Below are positions 57,428 to 64,000 of a DNA stretch of 64,000 nt, piece after piece (positions within the stretch are counted from its first letter, which is position 1; each line of letters begins with the position of its first letter). Origin of the DNA: Pseudoalteromonas arctica A 37-1-2 (lineage in GTDB: Bacteria; Pseudomonadota; Gammaproteobacteria; Enterobacterales; Alteromonadaceae); NCBI RefSeq assembly GCF_000238395.3, contig NZ_CP011026.1, positions 682,001 through 746,000 on the forward strand, given 5' to 3'. The notes under the pieces are model-generated. The model was not told the origin of the DNA. It worked only from the letters and a program-made list of their open reading frames with translations, and ran no database searches. The position numbers were made by a program, and so were the translations under genes.

Positions 57428-57841
57428 ATGAGAGCCCCGTTAGGAAACCTATTTCAAGAAGATGAAGCTGAAGAAATAAACATGACCCCAATGCTAGACG
57501 TTGTATTTATCATGCTTATTTTCTTTATTGTAACTGCCTCTTTTGTTAAAGAAGCCGGTATTGATGTTAACCGCCCAGAAGCCGCAACAGCGGTTAAAAA
57601 AGAGCGTGCAAATATCCTTGTGGCGATTTCAGATACAGGTGAAATTTGGATTAATAAACGTCAAATTGATGTACGCGCAGTACAAGCCAATATCGAGCGT
57701 TTAAAAGCAGAAAATCCACAAGGTAGCGTTGTGATTCAAGCGGATAAAAAAGCCACTACCGAAATGTTAATAAAGGTGATGGATGCCTCGCGCGCGGCGG
57801 GCGCATTTGATGTATCAATTGCCGCACAAGATGCGTCTTAA
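57428..57841 (+). CDS. exbD: ExbD biopolymer transport protein
   Basis: 137 residues. An N-terminal cytoplasmic segment (EEINMTPMLDVVFIMLIFFIVTASFV) contains the membrane helix and the conserved proton-path Asp in MLDVV. A periplasmic domain follows. ATG at 57428 is preceded by CCTAGGAG; in-frame codons upstream lack such a site. Confidence 0.93.
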   Translation: MRAPLGNLFQEDEAEEINMTPMLDVVFIMLIFFIVTASFVKEAGIDVNRPEAATAVKKERANILVAISDTGEIWINKRQIDVRAVQANIERLKAENPQGSVVIQADKKATTEMLIKVMDASRAAGAFDVSIAAQDAS

Positions 57842-57850
57842 GGGCTAGTT

Positions 57851-58459
57851 ATGTTGCGATATTTAGTTGCATTAGTGATAGCTGGTGTAGTGACCTTTAT
57901 GTTGTTTTTAGGCATGCAGGCACTGATCACTGGCGGTGAAGGCGCTATGACGGATCCGGTAAAGGGTAACGTACTTGATTTTGTTCGCTTGAAAAAAGAA
58001 GAAACCGTACAAAAAAAAGAGCGTAAGCCACAAAAGCCACCAACACCAAAAGAGCCGCCACCACCAATGGAATCACCGCAAATGCAAAATAGTGATGCTA
58101 CAGCTAATGCTAACAACTTTGACTTTGGTGCAAACGTTGATGCGGATGTAAATTTAGCCGGCGGGTTAGCACTTGAAACAAGTGATGGTGAGTATTTACC
58201 CATTGTTAAAGTGGCGCCTGTTTATCCTCGTCGCGCATTATCGCGAGGTATCGAAGGCTACGTTATTGTTGAATTTATAGTAACTAAACAAGGCACTGTA
58301 CGCGACCCACAAGTGGTTAAAGCAGAGCCTGAGTCACTCTTTGATAGAGCCGCGATGGATGCAGCCCTTAAATTTAAATATAAACCCCGCGTAGTAAACG
58401 GTGAAGCCGTTGAAGTGGCGGGTGTTCAGAACAAAATATCTTTCCAAATCAGCGGTTAA
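57851..58459 (+). CDS. tonB: Energy transducer TonB
   Basis: 202 residues. An N-terminal membrane helix (LVALVIAGVVTFMLFLGMQALI) is followed by a Pro/Lys-rich span (RKPQKPPTPKEPPPPMES). The TonB C-terminal domain has VAPVYPRRALSRGIEGYVIVEFIV and FKYKPRVVNGEAVEV. It links the ExbB/ExbD motor to TonB-dependent receptors in the outer membrane. It begins ten bases after exbD. Confidence 0.93.
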   Translation: MLRYLVALVIAGVVTFMLFLGMQALITGGEGAMTDPVKGNVLDFVRLKKEETVQKKERKPQKPPTPKEPPPPMESPQMQNSDATANANNFDFGANVDADVNLAGGLALETSDGEYLPIVKVAPVYPRRALSRGIEGYVIVEFIVTKQGTVRDPQVVKAEPESLFDRAAMDAALKFKYKPRVVNGEAVEVAGVQNKISFQISG

Positions 58460-58504
58460 TTTAGTAATTAACCACGAGTATACGGACAGTAATGCGAGGC
58501 GATT

Positions 58505-59857
58505 ATGAAACTATTTATTAAATCTGTTATGAAATTAAGCCCTACAGCTAAATTTTTTAAATTAACACTATTTTGTACCGCTGCGATCAGTACAAGTATT
58601 GTTACACCAAGTGCTCTAAGCCTGATACCAGGGCTAAGTGTAGCTACGGCATATGCAGAGCAAGAGCAAAAAACAAAACGTGTACCAGCGCTTCGTGAAA
58701 AGGTCTACAGCCAACTCGCACGTGCACAAAAACTCGCTGATGATGGCGATGTTAAAGCAGGCCTTGAAGCGCTTGATAGCATTAATGAGCGTTCATCGAG
58801 CATGAACTCGTACGAAATTGCGATGATGCATAATTTTTATGGGTTTATTTATTACAACGAAAACGATTTACCAAAAGCGATAGCTTCGTTTGAAAAGGTC
58901 GTAGCAGAGGAAGCCATTCCTGAGTCGCTTCGTTTAAGTACTACCTTTAGTTTAGCGCAACTAGCTATGGCTAATAGTGATTACACTAAAGTTATCGCAT
59001 TTTTAGATGACTGGGACACTATTAACACTAAGCCTAAAACAGAAGGCTATTACTTGTTAAGGGCTCAAACATACTATCAGTTAAAGGATTATAAAAAAGG
59101 GCTTGAGTACATATCTCAAGTGATTGCTTTAAGCGACAGCGAAGGCAAAATCCCTAAGGAAAACTGGTTAGTACTACAGCGTGCCATGTACTACTCACTT
59201 AATCAAACTGACAAAGTTGTTGAAGTACTTGAGCGTATGGTAAAGCTTTATAACAAGCCTGAGTATTGGGTACAGTTATCAGGTATGTATGGTGAAACAG
59301 GGCAAGAAAAGCAGCAGTTGGCGGTAATTGAAGCGGCTTATCAGCAAGGATTTTTAACCTCTAAGTCTGATTTACGTCAATTAGCGCAAGTGTATTTATA
59401 TAACGGCTTAGCATTTAAAGCCGCAGACGTTATGAGTGATGCGATTGAAAAAGGGATTGCAGAGCAAAACGCTAAAAACTATGCCTTTGTAGCTGAGGCG
59501 ATGATCCAAGCAAAAGAAGACGAAAAATCAATAAAATACTTTGTAAAAGCAGCCGATTTATCACCCAGTGGTAAATATGACCAACGCTTAGCTGAAGTAT
59601 ATGTTAATACTGAGCAATACGAGGAAGCGGCCGACGCAGCGCGTAAAGCACTTAATAAAGGCTCACTTGATTTTGAATCAAATGCATTTGTTGCCTTGGG
59701 TATGGCTCAGTACAACTTACAAAATTTTGATGCATCTATTTTAGCGTTCGAACAAGCCGAAAAACATAAAAAATCACAGCGTTTAGCGCAGCAATGGATT
59801 AAATATGTAAAGCGCGAGAAAGTGCATGCAGAAACATTAAGAACGGCACTGCTTTAA
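58505..59857 (+). CDS. Periplasmic tetratricopeptide-repeat protein
   Basis: 450 residues. A signal-type N terminus (AAISTSIVTPSALSLIPGLSVATAYA-EQ) is followed by about nine TPR-like units, for example MHNFYGFIYYNENDLPKAIASFEKVV and YLLRAQTYYQLKDYKKGLEYISQV. It probably scaffolds protein contacts in the periplasm. The position right after tonB is a recurrent feature of TonB2-type clusters in this group. It is the last gene before the terminator. Confidence 0.9.
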   Translation: MKLFIKSVMKLSPTAKFFKLTLFCTAAISTSIVTPSALSLIPGLSVATAYAEQEQKTKRVPALREKVYSQLARAQKLADDGDVKAGLEALDSINERSSSMNSYEIAMMHNFYGFIYYNENDLPKAIASFEKVVAEEAIPESLRLSTTFSLAQLAMANSDYTKVIAFLDDWDTINTKPKTEGYYLLRAQTYYQLKDYKKGLEYISQVIALSDSEGKIPKENWLVLQRAMYYSLNQTDKVVEVLERMVKLYNKPEYWVQLSGMYGETGQEKQQLAVIEAAYQQGFLTSKSDLRQLAQVYLYNGLAFKAADVMSDAIEKGIAEQNAKNYAFVAEAMIQAKEDEKSIKYFVKAADLSPSGKYDQRLAEVYVNTEQYEEAADAARKALNKGSLDFESNAFVALGMAQYNLQNFDASILAFEQAEKHKKSQRLAQQWIKYVKREKVHAETLRTALL

Positions 59858-59901
59858 GCTTTAGTAATAACTTTTAAATATAATTTCATAATCGCAAATC
59901 C

Positions 59902-59931
59902 AAACCACACTATTTTTAGTGTGGTTTTTTT
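59902..59931 (+). terminator. Terminator of the TonB operon
   Basis: AAACCACACTA and TAGTGTGGTTT form an 11-bp stem with a short T loop and a long T run, about 45 bp after the TPR gene. Confidence 0.92.
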
Positions 59932-59974
59932 ATGTTTTTAATAAATTAACCACTTGAATTTTATGTAAATAACT

Positions 59975-60014
59975 TTGTCATCTTATGTTTATTAAAGTGT
60001 AACTGTAATGTCAT
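59975..60014 (+). promoter_or_regulatory. Putative PhoB-type element of the lipoprotein gene
   Basis: TTGTCAT at 59975-59981 and ATGTCAT at 60008-60014 are 33 bp apart, the same spacing as the pair before the TonB operon. The middle 11-bp-register repeats (TGTTTAT, GTGTAAC) are weaker. About 130 bp before the start codon. Confidence 0.45.
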
Positions 60015-60044
60015 ATAGCTACCGTAAGGTAGGCGCTGCTGATA

Positions 60045-60092
60045 ACTCAAGTGACCTTAAAGCATTACTTAATGTTTTAAGGTGACTTGAGT
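60045..60092 (+). repeat. Long hairpin in the lipoprotein leader
   Basis: ACTCAAGTGACCTTAAA and its near-perfect complement (16 of 17 bp) enclose a loop that itself pairs (CATTA/TAATG), giving a stem of about 22 bp. No T run follows, so it is not a plain terminator. It ends about 50 bp before the lipoprotein ATG. Confidence 0.75.
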
Positions 60093-60141
60093 TTATTTAA
60101 AGCACTTAACAAAATAATTAAATACTTTAACGGAGTGAACA

Positions 60142-63100
60142 ATGAAATTATCTGACTTATTTAAAGTTAGTTTGATTGCAACTGCAGTATCTTTAGCGGG
60201 TTGTGGTGGTGACTTAGTAGTATCTGAAGGCGACACAACAATAAATGAAGGCGACACAGTTACTAATGTTGTTGAAGGTGGCAGTGGTACAGTAGATGAA
60301 ACATCATCGCGTGATGATTCGCAAAATGCAACTACGGGTTTCCCTGCTGATATCGACAATGCACTTGTTCAAGGCTTAGCAACGGATGTCTCAAGTGAAT
60401 TTCCAGCAATAACAGATAAACCAGTGTATCGCTTAAGTGCTGATACAACATTGATTGCTGATGTTTCATTAACTAATGATGCACATTGGATTGTGAGTGG
60501 TCGTACTGCTGTGGGTAATGACCGCGCAGATAGTACAACGCTTTATATTCAGCAAGGTACAACGATTATTGGTGAGTCAGGTGATGACTTTTTAGTTGTG
60601 CGTCGAGGTTCACAAATTGAATCAGTCGGCACTGCAAGCCAGCCAATTACGATGACATCAATTCAAGATGTTACGGGTAGCGAGACAGCAATTGGCCAAT
60701 GGGGTGGTTTGGTATTACTTGGTAATGCACCTGCAAACTCATGTGGAGACCAACAAGGTGAAGCAACAGCAGACGAACTTGCTAACTGTGGCGTGTCAGC
60801 TGAAGGTGATGCAGGTCAGTTCGGTGGAAATATCAGTGATGATAATTCAGGTACTCTAAAATATGTACTTGTTAAGCAAGCAGGTAAAACGCTTGGTAAT
60901 GGTGATGAGTTAAATGGTATTACATTTGCCGGTGTTGGCTCTGCAACTACGGTTGATTATATCCAGGTTCACGAAAACCTTGATGACGGTATCGAGTTTT
61001 TTGGTGGTACGGTTAATGTAAGTAATGTAGTGCTGACTAACATTGGTGATGATTCACTTGATTGGTCTTTTGGTTGGACGGGTTCGGCTACTAATGTTTA
61101 CATTCAACAAGCGGCTAACGTAGGCGATAACGCTATTGAAGCTGATAACTCTGAGTTTGATTCAAGCGCCACGCCATTAACACTGCCTACTATATCTAAC
61201 GTAACAATCGTCGGTGCAGAAGGTAATAATGGTATTCGTCTACGCGCTGGTACTGCGGGCGCTCTTAAAAATGTATTTGTAACGGGTCCTGCTACTTACG
61301 AAAACTGTTTACGTGTAGGGTCTGATTCAGTTCCTCGCGCTGAAGATGGCACACTAACGATTGTAAACTCTATTGTGGCGTGTCAAACAACGGCAAATAA
61401 TTTTGGTAGTGAAGTAATTAACGGTGGCGATGTACAATCTTGGTTTGAAGGACAAGATGGTAACCAAGTACTTACGCCTGCAGAGCTTATGCTTGCTGAT
61501 GACGGTTACACGCCACTTGCTGGTTCACCGCTTATTGCAAATGGTCAAATTGGTGCTTTTGATGGATCAACTAACTGGATGGAAGGTTGGACTGTCGGTA
61601 TTAATGGCGGCTTCCCTACTGATATTGATAACGCGCTTGCACAAGGCTTAGCATTAGATGTTTCTAGTGAATTTCCAGCAATTACAGATAAACCAGTATA
61701 CCGTTTAACTGAAGATACAACATTTACAGCGGATGTAACGCTTACTAACGATGCACATTGGATTTTAAATGGTCGTACTGCAGTTGGTAATGACCGTGCA
61801 GATGCAACTATATTATATGTTCAAGCGGGTACAACGCTAATTGGTGAAACAGGTGATGACTTTTTAGTTGTACGTCGTGGTTCACAAATTAATGCCAATG
61901 GTAATGCAACCGCGCCAATCACTATGACATCTATTCAAGATGTAACAGGCGCTGAAACAACGATTGGTCAATGGGGCGGCTTAGTATTATTAGGTAATGC
62001 ACCCGCTAACTCGTGTGGCGATCAAACCGGTGAAACGACAGCTGAAGAATTAGCTAACTGTGGTGTATCAGCTGAGGGTGACGCTGGTCAGTTTGGTGGT
62101 GATATTAGCGATGATAACTCAGGTGTTCTTCGTTATATTGTTGTTAAACATGCAGGTAAAACGCTGGGTAATGGCGATGAACTTAACGGTATCTCATTTG
62201 CAGGTGTTGGTTCACAAACAAAAGTTGAATACATTCAAATTCACCAAAACCTAGATGATGGTGTTGAGTTTTTTGGTGGCACAGTTAATGTTCGTAACAT
62301 TGTACTAACTGATATTGGCGACGATGCATTCGATTGGTCATTTGGTTGGTCGGGTCGTGCACAAAATATCTATATTCAACAAAGTTCAGTTGAGGGTGAT
62401 AACGCAATAGAAGCTGATAACTCAGAATTCGATTCAAATGCGACACCATTGACTAAACCGCTTATTTCTAACGTAACAATTGTTGGTGCTGATGGTACTA
62501 ACGGTGTTCGTTTACGTGCAGGTACAGCGGGCGTTCTACGAAATGTTGTTATAACGGGCCCTGAAGGTTACTCAAACTGTTTACGTGTAGGCTCAGACTC
62601 TGCTGCTAATGCAGAATCGGGTGAGTTGTCTATCGAAAACTCAGCTGTTGCATGTAATGAAGATAATAACTTTGGTTCACAAGCAATTGGTAGTGGCAAT
62701 GTGCAGTCTTGGTTTGAAGGTCAAACGGGTAACTTAACGCTTACGGCTTCAGCACTTAATTTAGCGACAGACGGCTTTACACCAAAATCGGGTTCACCTT
62801 TATTAGGTGCTGGTGGGGATTCATCTGAGCTTGACTCGTTCTTTACCAAAACAGATTACATCGGCGCATTCGATGGCGATAATAATTGGATGGATGGTTG
62901 GACAGTTGCTATTACACCAAGCTTTCCTGACGATATTGCTAATGCATTAGCACAAGGACTTGCAACAGATGTTTCTGCTAGCTTTCCTACAATTACAGAC
63001 AAACCTGTATATCAATTAACCTCTGATGTTGTATTTACATCTGATGTAACACTGACTAACGATGCGCATTGGATTTTAAAAGGACGTACAGCCGTTGGTA

Positions 63101-64000
63101 ATGACCGCGCTGACAACACAACACTTTATGTTCAGTTTGGTACAACGTTAATTGGTGAGTCGGGTGATGACTTCTTAGTTGTTCGCCGTGGTTCTAAAAT
63201 TGAAGCGGTAGGCAGTGTAAATCAACCAATTACTATGACGTCAATCCAGGATATGACGGGCGGCGAAACTACGATTGGTCAATGGGGCGGTTTAGTATTA
63301 TTGGGTAATGCACCTGCTAACTCATGTGGCGACCAACAAGGTGAAGCTACCGCAGATGAACTTGCAAACTGTGGTGTGTCTGCTGAAGGTGACGCAGGCC
63401 AGTTCGGTGGTAATGACCCTGAAGATAATTCAGGTACGCTAAAGTATGTTGCAGTTAAGCAAGCGGGTAAAACGCTGGGTAATGGCGATGAACTTAACGG
63501 TATTACACTTGCGGGTGTTGGTCGTCAGACTGAACTAGATTACATTCACGTTCATGAAAATCTAGACGATGGTGTTGAATTTTTTGGTGGTACTGCAAAT
63601 ATTAGTCACCTTGTTTTAACAAGCATAGGCGATGATTCACTTGATTGGTCATTCGGTTGGACGGGTAAAGCGCAATATGTACTGATTAAACAATCAGACT
63701 CTGAGGGCGACAATGCAATTGAAGCTGATAACTCTGAGTTTGATTCAAGTGCAACGCCACTAACAATGCCAACTATCTCTAATGTAACAATTATTGGTAA
63801 TGTGGGTGTGAATGGTATCCGCTTACGTGCAGGTACTGCGGGTATGCTTAAAAACGTAGTGGTTACAGGCGGGGCAGACTATTCAAACTGTTTACGAGTA
63901 GGCTCTGATTCAGCGCCGCGAGCAGAGGACGGTACATTAACTGTTACTCACTCAGTTGTTGCGTGTGAAACCGCTAACAACTTTGGTACACAAGCAATTG
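60142..64000 (+). CDS. Giant tandem-repeat surface lipoprotein, 3' end outside the window
   Basis: An open frame of 1286 codons with no stop. ATG at 60142 follows CGGAG. The N terminus is a lipoprotein signal with lipobox SLAGC, then an acidic linker. Three homologous units follow: 60340-61611 (424 aa), 61612-62922 (437 aa) and 62923 onward (partial). Each unit starts FP-D-IDNALAQGLA and carries NDAHWI, GRTAVGNDRAD, QWGGLVLLGNAPANSC, ELANCGVSAEGDAGQFGG, DDGIEFFGGT, DWSFGWTG, EADNSEFDS and NCLRVGSD. Each has four conserved cysteines in two pairs. The pattern of short beta strands and turns suggests a right-handed beta-helix. Similar proteins occur next to TonB-dependent receptors in marine bacteria, often misannotated, and their function is not known. 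The gene starts 285 bp after the TPR gene in the same direction. Confidence 0.85.
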   Translation, partial: MKLSDLFKVSLIATAVSLAGCGGDLVVSEGDTTINEGDTVTNVVEGGSGTVDETSSRDDSQNATTGFPADIDNALVQGLATDVSSEFPAITDKPVYRLSADTTLIADVSLTNDAHWIVSGRTAVGNDRADSTTLYIQQGTTIIGESGDDFLVVRRGSQIESVGTASQPITMTSIQDVTGSETAIGQWGGLVLLGNAPANSCGDQQGEATADELANCGVSAEGDAGQFGGNISDDNSGTLKYVLVKQAGKTLGNGDELNGITFAGVGSATTVDYIQVHENLDDGIEFFGGTVNVSNVVLTNIGDDSLDWSFGWTGSATNVYIQQAANVGDNAIEADNSEFDSSATPLTLPTISNVTIVGAEGNNGIRLRAGTAGALKNVFVTGPATYENCLRVGSDSVPRAEDGTLTIVNSIVACQTTANNFGSEVINGGDVQSWFEGQDGNQVLTPAELMLADDGYTPLAGSPLIANGQIGAFDGSTNWMEGWTVGINGGFPTDIDNALAQGLALDVSSEFPAITDKPVYRLTEDTTFTADVTLTNDAHWILNGRTAVGNDRADATILYVQAGTTLIGETGDDFLVVRRGSQINANGNATAPITMTSIQDVTGAETTIGQWGGLVLLGNAPANSCGDQTGETTAEELANCGVSAEGDAGQFGGDISDDNSGVLRYIVVKHAGKTLGNGDELNGISFAGVGSQTKVEYIQIHQNLDDGVEFFGGTVNVRNIVLTDIGDDAFDWSFGWSGRAQNIYIQQSSVEGDNAIEADNSEFDSNATPLTKPLISNVTIVGADGTNGVRLRAGTAGVLRNVVITGPEGYSNCLRVGSDSAANAESGELSIENSAVACNEDNNFGSQAIGSGNVQSWFEGQTGNLTLTASALNLATDGFTPKSGSPLLGAGGDSSELDSFFTKTDYIGAFDGDNNWMDGWTVAITPSFPDDIANALAQGLATDVSASFPTITDKPVYQLTSDVVFTSDVTLTNDAHWILKGRTAVGNDRADNTTLYVQFGTTLIGESGDDFLVVRRGSKIEAVGSVNQPITMTSIQDMTGGETTIGQWGGLVLLGNAPANSCGDQQGEATADELANCGVSAEGDAGQFGGNDPEDNSGTLKYVAVKQAGKTLGNGDELNGITLAGVGRQTELDYIHVHENLDDGVEFFGGTANISHLVLTSIGDDSLDWSFGWTGKAQYVLIKQSDSEGDNAIEADNSEFDSSATPLTMPTISNVTIIGNVGVNGIRLRAGTAGMLKNVVVTGGADYSNCLRVGSDSAPRAEDGTLTVTHSVVACETANNFGTQAI
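60340..61611 (+). repeat. Lipoprotein repeat unit 1
   Basis: A 1272-bp in-frame unit from FPADIDNALVQGLA to WTVGINGG. It is homologous to the two following units; DNA differs mainly at third positions. Confidence 0.85.
61612..62922 (+). repeat. Lipoprotein repeat unit 2
   Basis: A 1311-bp unit, 13 codons longer than unit 1 owing to an insertion near the end (GGDSSELDSFFTKTD region). Otherwise it matches unit 1 throughout. Confidence 0.85.
62923..64000 (+). repeat. Lipoprotein repeat unit 3 (partial)
   Basis: A third copy beginning FPDDIANALAQGLA, cut by the window end after about 359 codons. More units may follow. Confidence 0.85.

Noticed and set aside
1..64000. CRISPR arrays, rRNA, tRNA, complete insertion sequences
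   Set aside because: No regular short direct repeats, no cloverleaf candidates and no transposase genes were recognised on reading. A tRNAscan or covariance search was not possible.

Overview
The window is about 64 kb of AT-rich gammaproteobacterial chromosome. Gene content, protein sequence and regulatory sites (MinCDE, YcgL, YoaA, TsaB, RNase D, an attenuated his operon, GntR and Fur boxes) point to the marine Alteromonadales, most likely Pseudoalteromonas. That genus assignment is my recognition, not a database result. No rRNA, tRNA or CRISPR array was seen.

Layout. 1-3976: the 3' part of a PAS-GGDEF-EAL protein, then an S46 dipeptidyl-peptidase gene broken by a single-base frameshift. 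3977-7334 is accessory DNA: a 34-codon hydrophobic ORF with a structured leader, an attC-like element behind a one-gene cassette, a divergent catalytic-domain-only tyrosine recombinase, and two coupled membrane proteins of unknown function. 7624-14515: O-acetylhomoserine sulfhydrylase, a BlaI/M56 signalling pair with its own operator, and a gluconate regulon (GntR, GntP-type permease, gluconokinase) with three recognisable GntR operators. 14570-22686: a DUF1289 protein, a lipoprotein, and the complete histidine operon hisLGDCBHAF(IE), transcribed leftward, with a leader peptide containing five consecutive His codons and an attenuator. 22928-31568: a small charged protein, a cytochrome c/FTR1 iron permease, a CPA1 antiporter, yoaA, tsaB, an orphan ORF and alkaline phosphatase. 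31984-39915: an alpha/beta hydrolase, fadD, rnd, minCDE, ycgL, a lytic transglycosylase and a GbsR/MarR regulator. 40121-49266: alcohol dehydrogenase, a Fur-boxed TonB-dependent receptor, an amidohydrolase, a DUF885 lipoprotein, ycgN, a SPOUT methyltransferase and a solute-binding protein. 49352-54471: a sugar MFS transporter, a chemoreceptor, a diguanylate cyclase and a DsbA-family protein.

54713-64000 is the most interesting stretch. It holds a six-gene envelope-energising operon (DUF3450, coiled-coil ExbB, ExbB, ExbD, TonB, TPR protein), followed by a very long lipoprotein made of tandem ~430-residue repeats that runs off the window. Both transcription units are preceded by TGTCAT elements spaced exactly 33 bp apart, three turns of the 11-bp period used by PhoB. 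This suggests co-regulation, possibly by phosphate.

Other signals that link genes are two GGAACGTTCC palindromes, one before the sugar transporter and one before the chemoreceptor, and two 160-bp copies of an inverted-repeat-ended element. One copy of that element abuts the alkaline phosphatase stop codon exactly.
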